Source: Limnochordaceae bacterium (GTDB lineage Bacteria > Bacillota > Limnochordia > Limnochordales > DUMU01). From it: 37,977 bases of DNA. Below the pieces are notes generated by a model. It was not told the origin of the DNA, did no database searches, and saw only the letters and a program-made list of their open reading frames with translations. Location: assembly GCA_014896305.1 (NCBI GenBank), contig JADBKQ010000018.1, positions 1 to 37,977 on the forward strand, read 5' to 3'. The position numbers and the translations under genes were made by a program. Below are positions 1 through 7,354 of the stretch, one piece after another. Position 1 is the first letter of the stretch. Each line of letters starts with the position of its first letter.

Positions 1-306
1 CTTCGCTGATCTTCAGGCGGTCGCGTTAGGTATCGTGACATGCCCATGGCGAGTCGCACGCTGAGCCACGAGCGGAGCGTCGGGAATCACCCGCACACGT
101 CTGCAGCGCTTCGAAGCCCGGACCATGAGTTGCTTGGGCTGGGCGCGTGGTTCACCGTTGCGCTTGTCCTGCGAAGTTTTCGGAGGCATTAGACGCCCTC
201 TTAATGATGAATCCCGTGCGACTTAGGTTATCGTTTATCACCCCGGGAGGCAAAAGGGCACGAGCTCCTCCTCACCACTCCACCTTGGCCAAGTTGCACC
301 CGACCG

Positions 307-472
307 GGGGCGCCGGCGCCCCACTCTTGCTTCGCAACCTGGCGCACTCCTGCTCCACCATCCCCCTGCAACCTGGGGCGCCGGCGCCCCACTCTTGGCT
401 CCACCCCGCTTTCCCCCCCGGGGGTTTGCGATGGGTTGACGCCCTCGCCCCGACGTGGGGCACCGGTGCCCC
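307..472. repeat. Three dispersed 16-bp perfect palindromes in a repeat of about 70 bp
   Basis: Perfect palindromes lie at 307-322 and 375-390 (both GGGGCGCCGGCGCCCC) and at 457-472 (GGGGCACCGGTGCCCC). The third differs from the others at two symmetric positions, so it remains a perfect palindrome. The sequence after copy 1 (CTTGCTTCGCAACCTGGCG, then GCACTCCTGCTCCAC) recurs with few changes after copy 3, so the palindromes belong to a larger diverged repeat of roughly 70-80 bp. They could be protein-binding sites, transcription-terminating hairpins or a small dispersed element. I cannot tell which. Confidence 0.75.
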
Positions 473-766
473 ACGCTCGCTTCGCAACCTGGCGCACTCC
501 CGCTCCACTTTCTGCACGCAACCTGGCACAACTGTGACGTCCCTCTTCGCCTACCAGAGCCAGTACGTTCTGAAAGTGAAAGAACGAAGCGTTAAGGGAG
601 AGCGGAGTGGAGCGCACGGTTTGGCTAGAGCGGAGCGCAAGCGTAGGCTAGGGCGCGGGTCAGGCTTAGGTAGAGCCCAGGGCGGACACCCAGACGTCGG
701 GTGCTGGCATGATCTCGGGCAGGGACAGGCTTCGGTAGAGCCCAGGAGTGGGCTAAAGCTAGCGCG

Positions 767-862
767 GGGTCCACGGTAGAGTAGAATAGGTTGAGGTTGC
801 GATATGCAGATCAATGTCGGCTTGTCGGCCAAGGGTCCACGGTAGAGTAGAATAGGTTGAGG
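767..862. repeat. 30-bp direct repeat just upstream of a promoter
   Basis: The 30 bases at 767-796 recur exactly at 833-862, a period of 66 bp; the core is GGTAGAGTAGAATAGG. The second copy ends 11 bp before the -35 box of the promoter at 874-903, so the pair could be an upstream regulator-binding region. It could equally be one more member of the tandem repeats that fill this end of the window. Confidence 0.7.
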
Positions 863-873
863 GGCGTGTTCAG

Positions 874-903
874 TTGACAGAAGATGTGCTGCACCCTTAT
901 AAT
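874..903 (+). promoter_or_regulatory. Consensus sigma-A promoter upstream of SRP RNA
   Basis: TTGACA (874-879) is followed by an 18-bp spacer and TATAAT (898-903), both exact matches to the housekeeping consensus. Transcription would begin near 910. The only gene downstream before a terminator is the SRP RNA at 1050, so this is probably its promoter. That implies a 5' leader of about 140 nt that is removed by processing or carries its own function. A weaker, closer promoter near 1014-1047 cannot be excluded. Confidence 0.75.
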
Positions 904-1049
904 AATTGGGCACCGTTGCATACTGCGGGATAGGGCAGCGGGCGGGGTGTACCAGTCCCCCAGCGCAGCGGCCAATCCCAGGGCGCTAACAGTAAGATGA
1001 TGACGGCAGCGGTTTGCGTCTAGTCGGGCTTTATTTGCTTTTACACTCT

Positions 1050-1322
1050 TTGCCGTGCTAGACGGGGAGGTAGCGGCACCCTGCACCCGCAATCCGCTAC
1101 AGCGGGGTTGAACTCCCATCCGCGGGGCGGTCCTGTGGGGTCTGCCTCCGGCGTGGAGCGACGACGACTGGGACCCGCGCAACAGGGTTTTGTGAACCCC
1201 GTCAGGTCCGGAAGGAAGCAGCGGTAAACAAACTCCCCTGTGTGCCGTGGGCCAACCTGGTCTGAGCCACCTGCCGGGGTTACGCCTGGAGGATTCGTCA
1301 CAACGATGGGTGCACGGCAAAG
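1050..1322 (+). ncRNA. ffs: Signal recognition particle RNA, large Bacillus type (scRNA)
   Basis: This is the RNA of the signal recognition particle, which together with Ffh targets nascent membrane and secreted proteins to the Sec translocon. The universally conserved Ffh-binding apical loop is visible at 1201-1222 (GTCAGGTCCGGAAGGAAGCA). The 5' part (GCCGTGCTAGACGGGGAGG and the following CCTGCACC and CAATCCGCT segments) matches the Alu-domain arm of the Bacillus subtilis scRNA. The ends pair: TTGCCGTGC at 1050-1058 with GCACGGCAA at 1312-1320. Mature length is about 271 nt, as in B. subtilis, so this is the long form with an Alu domain, not the short 4.5S form. A rho-independent terminator follows at once. 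Its position ahead of dnaX-yaaK-recR is the same as in Bacillus. Confidence 0.95.
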
Positions 1323-1329
1323 TTTGATG

Positions 1330-1357
1330 AAGGCCGGTGAGTTCACCGGCCTTTTTT
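1330..1357 (+). terminator. Rho-independent terminator of SRP RNA
   Basis: AAGGCCGGTGA and TTCACCGGCCTT form a near-perfect GC-rich stem with a tiny loop, followed directly by a run of T. It begins within 10 nt of the SRP RNA 3' end. Confidence 0.9.
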
Positions 1358-1358
1358 G

Positions 1359-1523
1359 ATCGTGGCAGCAGCGAGTCGACCGTCGACGGCCAAGATCAGG
1401 CAGTAGCGAGTCGGCCGTCGACCGCCGAGAATCAGGTAGCAATGAGTCGACAAGCAAGAATCAGGTAGCAATGAGTCGACAAGCAAGAATCAGGTAACAG
1501 CGAGGCGACGGCCAAGAATCAGA
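1359..1523. repeat. Tandem repeat array, 36-bp then 29-bp units
   Basis: The ATCAGG-type element recurs at 1395, 1431, 1460, 1489 and 1518. The last four are spaced exactly 29 bp apart, and the earlier copies (1359, 1395, 1431) are spaced 36 bp. Units share AGCRRYGAGTCGAC-like sequence, and the longer ones contain a GTCGACCGTCGAC-like palindrome that the shorter ones have lost. The units are too short and lack the repeat-spacer pattern of a CRISPR array. The array starts directly behind the SRP RNA terminator. Confidence 0.8.
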
Positions 1524-1786
1524 CTACAGCCAGTTGCCAGCTGGGATGAGCTGGCAAGCCAACGACGGGGGACGGTCGACTTACAGCGAGCATTTTCATG
1601 GGGACGGACGGGAAGGGCTACAGCAAACAACGACGGTGGACGGTCGGGCTCCAGCGAGCATCTTCGTCGGGCCGGACGGGGAGATCTCCAGCAAACGGCG
1701 GTAGGCGGTCGGGCTACAGCGAGCATCTTCGTCGGGCCGGACGGGGAGATCTCCAGCAAACGGCGGTAGGCGGTCGGGCTACAGCC
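1517..1786. repeat. Tandem repeat array, about 65-bp units
   Basis: The element CAGCGAGCATCTTCGTCGGG starts at 1652 and again at 1717, and the sequence between repeats almost perfectly. The start of a further unit is at 1782, giving an exact 65-bp period. More diverged copies lie upstream near 1584 (68 bp earlier) and 1527. The plus-strand open frame across it (1598-1852) only translates the repeat and has no sign of being a gene. Near-identical neighbouring units suggest recent duplication. Confidence 0.8.
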
Positions 1787-1885
1787 AATCACTGGCCGAC
1801 CCCGGACGATGGAGGCTGCGGTCCATCGGTATCCATCGGTACCCGAGGATAGGACTATAGGACTGTAGCTGATCACCGGTCGACG

Positions 1886-1983
1886 GTGGGCAGCAGCCAG
1901 GCATCGACTGAGGGTGGATGGGGATGAACTAAGAACATCACGTCCCGGAGTTGTGGGCAGCAGCCAGGCATCGGCTGAGGGTG
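1886..1983. repeat. 31-bp direct repeat upstream of dnaX
   Basis: Positions 1886-1916 and 1953-1983 are the same 31 bases with one mismatch (core GGGCAGCAGCCAGGCATCG), a period of 67 bp. This is close to the 65-68 bp period of the preceding array, so it is probably a decayed continuation of that array rather than a separate element. It ends about 57 bp before the dnaX start. Confidence 0.7.
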
Positions 1984-1996
1984 AGGCGGCAGGTAA

Positions 1997-2024
1997 TTGG
2001 CGGCTGAGGGCGAAAGGTTAACTT
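1997..2024 (+). promoter_or_regulatory. Weak candidate promoter for dnaX
   Basis: TTGGCG (1997-2002), a 16-bp spacer and TAACTT (2019-2024) could serve as a weak housekeeping promoter just ahead of dnaX. The match is poor, and read-through or an undetected upstream promoter is equally possible. The dnaX ribosome binding site (AGGGGG, about 2027-2032) overlaps the region where transcription would start. Confidence 0.25.
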
Positions 2025-2040
2025 CCAGGGGGAATCGCTA

Positions 2041-4515
2041 GTGCCGTACCTGTCGCTCTATCGCAAGTGGCGTCCACAATCCTTTGACGAGGTGATCGGC
2101 CAACCGCATGTCGTTCGCACGCTGCAAAACGCGTTGCGAACGGGGCGGGTGGCTCATGCCTACCTGTTTGCCGGCCCGCGCGGCACGGGCAAGACGACTG
2201 TGGCCCGGCTGCTCGCCAAAGGCCTCAATTGCCAGAAGGGGATGACCCCCGACCCCTGCCTCCAGTGTGCATCCTGCCGCCGAATCGCCGCCGGCAACTC
2301 CCTGGATTGCCTGGAAATCGACGGCGCCTCCAACCGCGGGATCGACGAGATCCGTGAACTGCGGGAGCGCAGCAAGTTCGCTCCGCAGGAAGGCAAGTTC
2401 AAGATCTATATCATCGACGAGGCGCACATGCTCACCACCGAGGCGTTCAACGCCCTGCTCAAGACGTTGGAAGAGCCCCCTGAGCATGTGGTCTTCGTTT
2501 TGGCCACTACGGAAGCACACAAAATTCCCCCCACCATCGTCTCGCGCTGCCAGCGCTTTGATTTCCACCGCTTTGGCAACCGCCTGGTGGTGCAGCACTT
2601 GCAAAAGGTTTGCGCGTCGGAAGGAGTGCAGGCTTCACCCGAGGCGCTGCAGCTGATCGCCCGCCATGCCGAGGGTGGGCTGCGGGACGCCTTAGGGCTG
2701 CTCGACCAGTGCCTGGCCTATGTTGCCGAACCAGTGCCTGAGCCATCAAAGTCCGACACACCGATGTCTGAGCCACCAAAGCCGGACACGGTAGGCCGTG
2801 CCTCCGGTGCGACGCCGGTGCTGGACCAAAAGACGGTGGAAGTGGTCCTGGGGCTCGTTCCGGACCAGGTGCTCGCTGCGTTTTTGACTGGACTATATCA
2901 GGGCGATCTGCCAACGCTCACGCAAATTGTCGAAGAGGTCTTCTCTTCGGGCGCCGACATCCGCCAATTCGTCCGTCGCCTGGCTCGTGAACTCCAGGCA
3001 GGGCTGGTCTCTCGTTTCACGGCGGGCGCCGCTGCCCACGCCTACTCTGACGGCCACGCCATTGCTGGCGGCCGCGTTGCCGCTCCCATCAACGCCGCGA
3101 CTACCGGTGGTGCGGTTCGCACATCTGCCACCGGCTCCGGCGCTGCTGCTGCGGCGGCCGAAGCCGCGGACGAAGACCAGGCCCACGACCTCGACGACCT
3201 CGCTGGGCGTAGCGTCTGCCCATTGCCGGATGCAGTTCACACCGAGCAGGTGCTGGACTGGCTGGACACGCTGAACGACGTCGAGGTGCAGCTGCGGGGG
3301 GGCGCGCCGCCCCGGTTCACGCTGGACCTGGCGGTCGTCCGGTTAGCGTTGGGCAGCCAGCCAGGAACTGCAACCTCTTCCGCAGCCCTGGCATCTGCGC
3401 CCTCCGTGGCCCGGGCATCCACGTCTGTTGCAACATTGGCGTCCGTGACCCCTGCAACCCCGACCAGTACTGCCGCCGGCTTGCGCCCTGACTCAAGCTC
3501 TGGCGCTGGTCAGGGGGACCAGGCCCTCGCCGCCCGCCTGGCCGAGTTAGAACGTCGAGAAGCCGAGCTGGCAGCCCAACTTCGCTCTCTTGAACAGCGG
3601 CTCGCCCTGGCCGGACAACAACCGTCAGCGGTGGCACAAGCGGGGCCGCCGGCGCAGTCTGAGCCGATGGGGCGGCCCATTCCGGCAGCGCAACCAGGGC
3701 CAGTGACAGAACTCCAGCCGCGGCAGTCGCGACCAGGGACGCCGGGCCAGCTCCAATCACCCCAGCTGGCCACGGGACTCGGGCCGGGTTCACAGCTGGA
3801 GTCCCAAGCGGTGACAGTGCGAGACCAGGCGACCCAGTCCCGGCCGTTGACACAGCCGGGTTCGACGGTCGTCGAGCCGCCTCCGCCTCCGCCGCCGCAG
3901 CACCAGCCTGTGGCGACACAGGCCAGGCCCGGGGCGATGCTGGCCATAGAGCAAGTTCAGGCGGAGTGGCCCTCCGTTCTCCAACTGGCCCGCCAGCGCA
4001 GCCCGGAGCTGTACGCCCTGCTACGAGAGGCATCGCCCGACGCCCTGACCGTGACCTCAGGTGGCGAGACACCGGCCTTGGCGGCCCACCGCTACGAGCT
4101 ACACCTGGTCTTTCCCGAGGTTTGCCGCTTCCACAAGATGAGCCTGGAGCGTCCTGCTGAACGGAGCGTCCTCGAGCGAGTCCTCACCCGCCAATTCCAC
4201 TATCCCATCCGGGCCGTTTGCCATCTGGGGACTCTGCCGGCCTCCCTCGTCGCAGCCCAGGGCCAGCCAGGTCCCACCTCCGGCGCGGCGGACGCCGGTG
4301 ATGAAGCGAGGACGACTCTCACAGCAACCCCTTCGCCACTGGTCGATGAGGAGGGCAGGCCGTTCACGCCGGAACAGCAGCAGCTGATTGCACACCCTCT
4401 GGTGCAACAGGCATTGCGTCTATTTCACGGTACGGTGGTGAAGGTGGAGCTAACGGACGAAGCAGCAGGCAGTTCATCAGGAGAATCGCCTCTTGAAGAC
4501 TCCCAGGGGGCGTAG
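2041..4515 (+). CDS. dnaX: DNA polymerase III subunit gamma/tau
   Basis: This is the clamp-loader ATPase subunit of the replicative polymerase. It loads the beta clamp on primed DNA and, through tau, joins polymerase to the DnaB helicase. The N-terminus (LYRKWRPQSFDEVIGQ) is typical of the family. The Walker A motif is at residues 45-53 (GPRGTGKTT), a zinc module uses C64, C73, C76 and C79, Walker B is IIDEAHM (124-130), and an SRC arginine-finger motif sits in IVSRCQRF. About residue 350 onward becomes Ala/Pro/Gln/Ser-rich with a run of seven prolines, so at 824 residues the protein is well above the roughly 560 of the B. subtilis protein. A more ordered C-terminal part resumes near residue 635. 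The GTG start at 2041 has AGGGGG upstream. No obvious slippery sequence for a separate gamma form was noticed. It leads the dnaX-yaaK-recR cluster. Confidence 0.97.
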   Translation: MPYLSLYRKWRPQSFDEVIGQPHVVRTLQNALRTGRVAHAYLFAGPRGTGKTTVARLLAKGLNCQKGMTPDPCLQCASCRRIAAGNSLDCLEIDGASNRGIDEIRELRERSKFAPQEGKFKIYIIDEAHMLTTEAFNALLKTLEEPPEHVVFVLATTEAHKIPPTIVSRCQRFDFHRFGNRLVVQHLQKVCASEGVQASPEALQLIARHAEGGLRDALGLLDQCLAYVAEPVPEPSKSDTPMSEPPKPDTVGRASGATPVLDQKTVEVVLGLVPDQVLAAFLTGLYQGDLPTLTQIVEEVFSSGADIRQFVRRLARELQAGLVSRFTAGAAAHAYSDGHAIAGGRVAAPINAATTGGAVRTSATGSGAAAAAAEAADEDQAHDLDDLAGRSVCPLPDAVHTEQVLDWLDTLNDVEVQLRGGAPPRFTLDLAVVRLALGSQPGTATSSAALASAPSVARASTSVATLASVTPATPTSTAAGLRPDSSSGAGQGDQALAARLAELERREAELAAQLRSLEQRLALAGQQPSAVAQAGPPAQSEPMGRPIPAAQPGPVTELQPRQSRPGTPGQLQSPQLATGLGPGSQLESQAVTVRDQATQSRPLTQPGSTVVEPPPPPPPQHQPVATQARPGAMLAIEQVQAEWPSVLQLARQRSPELYALLREASPDALTVTSGGETPALAAHRYELHLVFPEVCRFHKMSLERPAERSVLERVLTRQFHYPIRAVCHLGTLPASLVAAQGQPGPTSGAADAGDEARTTLTATPSPLVDEEGRPFTPEQQQLIAHPLVQQALRLFHGTVVKVELTDEAAGSSSGESPLEDSQGA

Positions 4516-4597
4516 GAATGCGGCGTGGTGGCCCGATGGATGATCGGTCGGACGATTGTGGGGTAGAACCAACGCAGAAAGGCAGAAAGGCGGACAA

Positions 4598-4951
4598 GTG
4601 AGCATGAACATGCAGAAGCTGTTCCAACAGGCCCAGAAAGTGCAGGCAGAGATGGCCCGGGTGCAGGAGGAGTTGGGCAGCAAGACCGTGGAGGCGACGG
4701 CCGGTGGCCAGGCGGTCAAAGCAGTCGCCAATGGCCACCAGGAGCTGGTCGCTTTGCAGATCGATCCGTCGGCGGTCGATCCGGACGACGTGGAGATGCT
4801 GCAGGACCTGGTTCTGACGGCGGTCAATGAGGCTCTGCATAAAGCCAAGGAGATGGCGGAAGGCGAGCTGGGACGGGTGGCCCAAAAACTCGGCCTGCCT
4901 GGCGTACCCGGGGCAGGCGCACCTGGCGGTGCTGGATTGGCGGGCTTTTAG
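4598..4951 (+). CDS. yaaK: YbaB/EbfC family nucleoid-associated protein
   Basis: A small DNA-binding protein of the YbaB/EbfC family that forms tweezer-like dimers and coats DNA. It is nearly always encoded between dnaX and recR, as here. The sequence [27 protein letters not shown] is the diagnostic N-terminal helix, followed by the [28 protein letters not shown] beta segment and a Gly-rich tail. The GTG at 4598 is preferred because AGGCGG lies 5 nt upstream; ATG 4604 or 4610 would also give a normal protein. The longer open frame from 4556 adds residues not seen in the family. Length is about 117 residues, normal for the family. Its stop is 2 nt before the recR start, so the two are probably co-translated. 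Confidence 0.95.
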   Translation: MSMNMQKLFQQAQKVQAEMARVQEELGSKTVEATAGGQAVKAVANGHQELVALQIDPSAVDPDDVEMLQDLVLTAVNEALHKAKEMAEGELGRVAQKLGLPGVPGAGAPGGAGLAGF

Positions 4952-4953
4952 CG

Positions 4954-5568
4954 ATGCCGCTGTATCCGCCGCCTCTGACTCGGCTCATTCAGGAACTGGG
5001 GAAACTTCCCGGTATCGGTCCGAAAACTGCGCAGCGCCTGGCGCTATACCTTGTGGGACGACCGCCGGCTGAGGTCAATGCCCTGGCTGGCGCCCTGGTC
5101 GACGCCCGCAGCAAGCTGGTGTACTGCAGCCGCTGTTTCAACATCACGGATGTCGACCCGTGCCGGCTGTGCACCGACCCGCGGCGGGACGACCAGGTAC
5201 TCTGCGTTGTAGAAGAGCCCCGGGACGTTTTTGCGCTAGAGCGGACCGGCGAGTTTCGCGGGCGGTACCATGTGTTGCATGGTGCGATATCGCCCATGGA
5301 AGGCTTGGGGCCCGAGTCCCTCAAGATCAAAGAGCTGTTGCGACGTCTCCAGCCCGGCACAGCCAACTCGCCTCAAATCCAGGAGGTCATCCTGGCCACC
5401 AATTCGTCGGTGGAAGGCGAAGCGACCGCCATGTACCTGGCCCGGTTACTCAAACCTCTAGGTGTCCGTGTCACCCGGATCGCCTACGGCTTGCCGGTGG
5501 GCGGGGATCTGGACTACGTGGACGAGGTCACCCTCTCCCGCGCTCTGGAGGGAAGACGCTCGGTGTAG
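4954..5568 (+). CDS. recR: Recombination mediator protein RecR
   Basis: RecR works with RecO (and RecF) to load RecA on SSB-coated single-stranded DNA during gap repair. The helix-hairpin-helix segment [13 protein letters not shown] is at residues 19-31. The zinc finger uses C58, C61, C70 and C73. A Toprim domain follows (VCVVEEP-type start, then the [12 protein letters not shown] segment), and the conserved tail ending in [16 protein letters not shown] is complete. Length 204 residues is normal. It starts 2 nt after yaaK. The last 41 bases overlap the 3' end of hflX on the other strand. Confidence 0.97.
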   Translation: MPLYPPPLTRLIQELGKLPGIGPKTAQRLALYLVGRPPAEVNALAGALVDARSKLVYCSRCFNITDVDPCRLCTDPRRDDQVLCVVEEPRDVFALERTGEFRGRYHVLHGAISPMEGLGPESLKIKELLRRLQPGTANSPQIQEVILATNSSVEGEATAMYLARLLKPLGVRVTRIAYGLPVGGDLDYVDEVTLSRALEGRRSV

Positions 5569-7150
5569 CTGCCAGCTCCAGCTGCAGACCGGCGGGAAGA
5601 TGGGCCTGGAGATGCTTGGCCAGAGCCTTGTCGAGCTCGGCGCGGATGAACGTCCCGTTGTCCTGATGTCGCTCGGCCAGCACCTGCCCATATTCATGCA
5701 GCCAGGCCACCCAGCTGGATTGGTCATAGGGCACGACGACTTCGACGATCTGTCGCCGGCTGGTCAGCGCCTGATCGACGGCGGCCAGGAGTTGTTCAAG
5801 TCCCTGGCCCGTGCGCGCACTTACGGTCACGCTGCGTGGATAAAGGCGTTGCAGGTGGGCGAGGGCCGCCTGCTCGCTGGAATCCGTCACCGTGTCGATC
5901 TTATTAAACACGACGATCTGTTTGCGTTCGTCCGCTCCCAGTTCACGCAAGACCTGGTTGACCGTGGCAATCTGCTCCTGCCGCTTTGGCTGCCCCGCGT
6001 CGACAACGTGGAGAATCACGTCGGCAGCGGCTACCTCTTCCAGGGTGGAACGGAACGCTGCCACCAGCTGGTGCGGCAGCTTTTGCACGAACCCGACGGT
6101 GTCGACCAGGATAAACCCGCCGCCTCGGTCCTGGCTGGCGCTAACGTTCGCACCTGCACTCTCTACCTGACCGGTACCTGTGCGAGCCTTCCTGCCCATC
6201 CCAGCGCTGGTGGATCGGCCGGGTTGAACGCGCCGGGCGGTGGCATCCAGGGTGGCAAACAGGCGGTTCTCCACCAGCACGTCCGAACCGGTCAGTGCCC
6301 GGTGGAGCGAGGATTTCCCCGCATTGGTGTACCCGGTCAGCGCCACGATCGGCAGGTGAACGTGGTCCGCACGTTCCTCCCGCAGCCGCTGGCGGCGAGA
6401 GGAGACCTCTTCCAGTTCCCGACGCAGGTGGGAAATACGCTCTCGAATGCGCCGCCGGTCGGTTTCCAGCTTGGTTTCGCCCGGGCCCCGGGTACCGATT
6501 CCGCCGCCCAGCCGGGACAGGTCCACCCCTTTACCGGCCAGCCGGGTGAGGCGATACTGCAGCTGCGCCAGCTCCACCTGGAGCTTCGCCTCCCGGGAAC
6601 GGGCGCGCTGGGCGAAAATGTCCAGAATGAGCGCCGTGCGGTCGATGATGGCACAGCCGATGATGCTCTCCAGGTTCCGTTGCTGAACAGCGGTCAGTTC
6701 TTCATCAAAGATCACCAGGTCGAAGCCGAGCTGTGCGCGCCGCGCTTCGATCTCCTGCGCTTTGCCGCTGCCGATGAGGGTAGCGGGATCGGGCGCCGGC
6801 CGTCGCTGCACCGTTTGGCCTACCACGATCGCTCCCGCTGTATCGGCCAGCAACGCCAGCTCCGCCAGCGATTCTTCTACCGTCCAGCCTTCTTCCGCAT
6901 CCACCTGCCACTGGGCAGGCACGCCCAGCCCTGTTCGCCCGCCCGGACCCCCGGGGTGGCTCGACCCAGCTTGTCGGGTGAGCTCCAGCCCGACCAGGAA
7001 CGCCCGTTGCGGCTGGGGAATGGTCGGGTAAATGGGTTGTCTGCCGCGACTGGCGGGACTGCCGTCAGTATCCTGCTGCGGAGTCTTCTGCTGTTGGTCA
7101 ACCCCTTGCCCGTCGTATGCCACGAGATCGCCACCGTTCTTTTGGTGCAC
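5528..7150 (-). CDS. hflX: Ribosome-associated GTPase HflX
   Basis: HflX is a translational GTPase that binds the ribosome and can split stalled or heat-damaged 70S particles. The N-terminal HflX domain ends in the signature [19 protein letters not shown] (residues 216-234). The G domain has G1 GYTNAGKSS (273-281; the more usual final Thr is Ser), G3 DTVGF (350-354) and G4 NKID (416-419). Unusual is a Gly/Ser/Ala-rich insertion of about 30 residues (roughly 312-345) between the switch I region and G3. The first 45 residues are Gln/Asp-rich and not conserved, so the true start may lie downstream of the GTG used here. It points towards recR and overlaps its end by 41 bp. In B. subtilis hflX is not at this site. 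Confidence 0.95.
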   Translation of the reverse strand: MHQKNGGDLVAYDGQGVDQQQKTPQQDTDGSPASRGRQPIYPTIPQPQRAFLVGLELTRQAGSSHPGGPGGRTGLGVPAQWQVDAEEGWTVEESLAELALLADTAGAIVVGQTVQRRPAPDPATLIGSGKAQEIEARRAQLGFDLVIFDEELTAVQQRNLESIIGCAIIDRTALILDIFAQRARSREAKLQVELAQLQYRLTRLAGKGVDLSRLGGGIGTRGPGETKLETDRRRIRERISHLRRELEEVSSRRQRLREERADHVHLPIVALTGYTNAGKSSLHRALTGSDVLVENRLFATLDATARRVQPGRSTSAGMGRKARTGTGQVESAGANVSASQDRGGGFILVDTVGFVQKLPHQLVAAFRSTLEEVAAADVILHVVDAGQPKRQEQIATVNQVLRELGADERKQIVVFNKIDTVTDSSEQAALAHLQRLYPRSVTVSARTGQGLEQLLAAVDQALTSRRQIVEVVVPYDQSSWVAWLHEYGQVLAERHQDNGTFIRAELDKALAKHLQAHLPAGLQLELAATPSVFPPERGRG

Positions 7151-7225
7151 CTGGTCGACCCGGCTGGTGCGGAACCCCGCTCCGCCATCACCTGGCCGAG
7201 GACGGCATGGGCCAGTCCACTGTTG

Positions 7226-7265
7226 ATTATAGTGAACTGGCGGCTCCGAAAAGAGTCGCCAGTTC
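7226..7265 (-). promoter_or_regulatory. Candidate hflX promoter with overlapping inverted repeat
   Basis: On the minus strand a perfect TATAAT (7231-7226) lies 80 bp before the hflX start. A 9-bp inverted repeat, GAACTGGCG (7234-7242) and CGCCAGTTC (7257-7265), covers the space where the -35 box and spacer would be. No good -35 hexamer is visible at 16-18 bp. The inverted repeat could be an operator. It could also be a hairpin ending the upstream solute-binding protein transcript, but no T run follows it. Confidence 0.35.
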
Positions 7266-7354
7266 GCATCAACTCGAAAGTGACCTGGTCCGGGCGTCTA
7301 GTCGACCGTGCTGGTAACCCTGGAACACCCACGCCGGCATGGCGTCAGAGCCGA

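Larger units (their letters stand above)
1..866. other. Gene-free, repeat-rich region
   Basis: I find no credible protein gene here. The open frames on both strands cover simple Arg/Pro/Gly/Ala-rich translations of repeated DNA, have no convincing ribosome binding site and match no family I know. The first 64 bases are open in one plus-strand frame and could be the tail of a gene entering from the left, but nothing identifies it. The stretch holds three GC palindromes (307-472), a loosely repeated block rich in GAGCGGAG and GGTAGAGCCCAGG elements (590-760), and a 30-bp direct repeat (767-862). In Bacillus subtilis tadA occupies the place upstream of the SRP RNA gene; I see no trace of it. Confidence 0.55.

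Noticed and set aside
147-779. 210-residue plus-strand open frame across the palindromes
   Set aside because: It translates repeats, has no ribosome binding site and has equally long frames on the other strand. This is typical of GC-rich non-coding DNA.
1395-1523. Possible CRISPR array (29-bp period)
   Set aside because: The units run head to tail with no unique spacers, and no cas genes are in the window. These are simple tandem repeats.
1598-1852. 84-residue open frame in the 65-bp repeats
   Set aside because: The translation only repeats the DNA unit and shifts frame between units because 65 is not a multiple of three.
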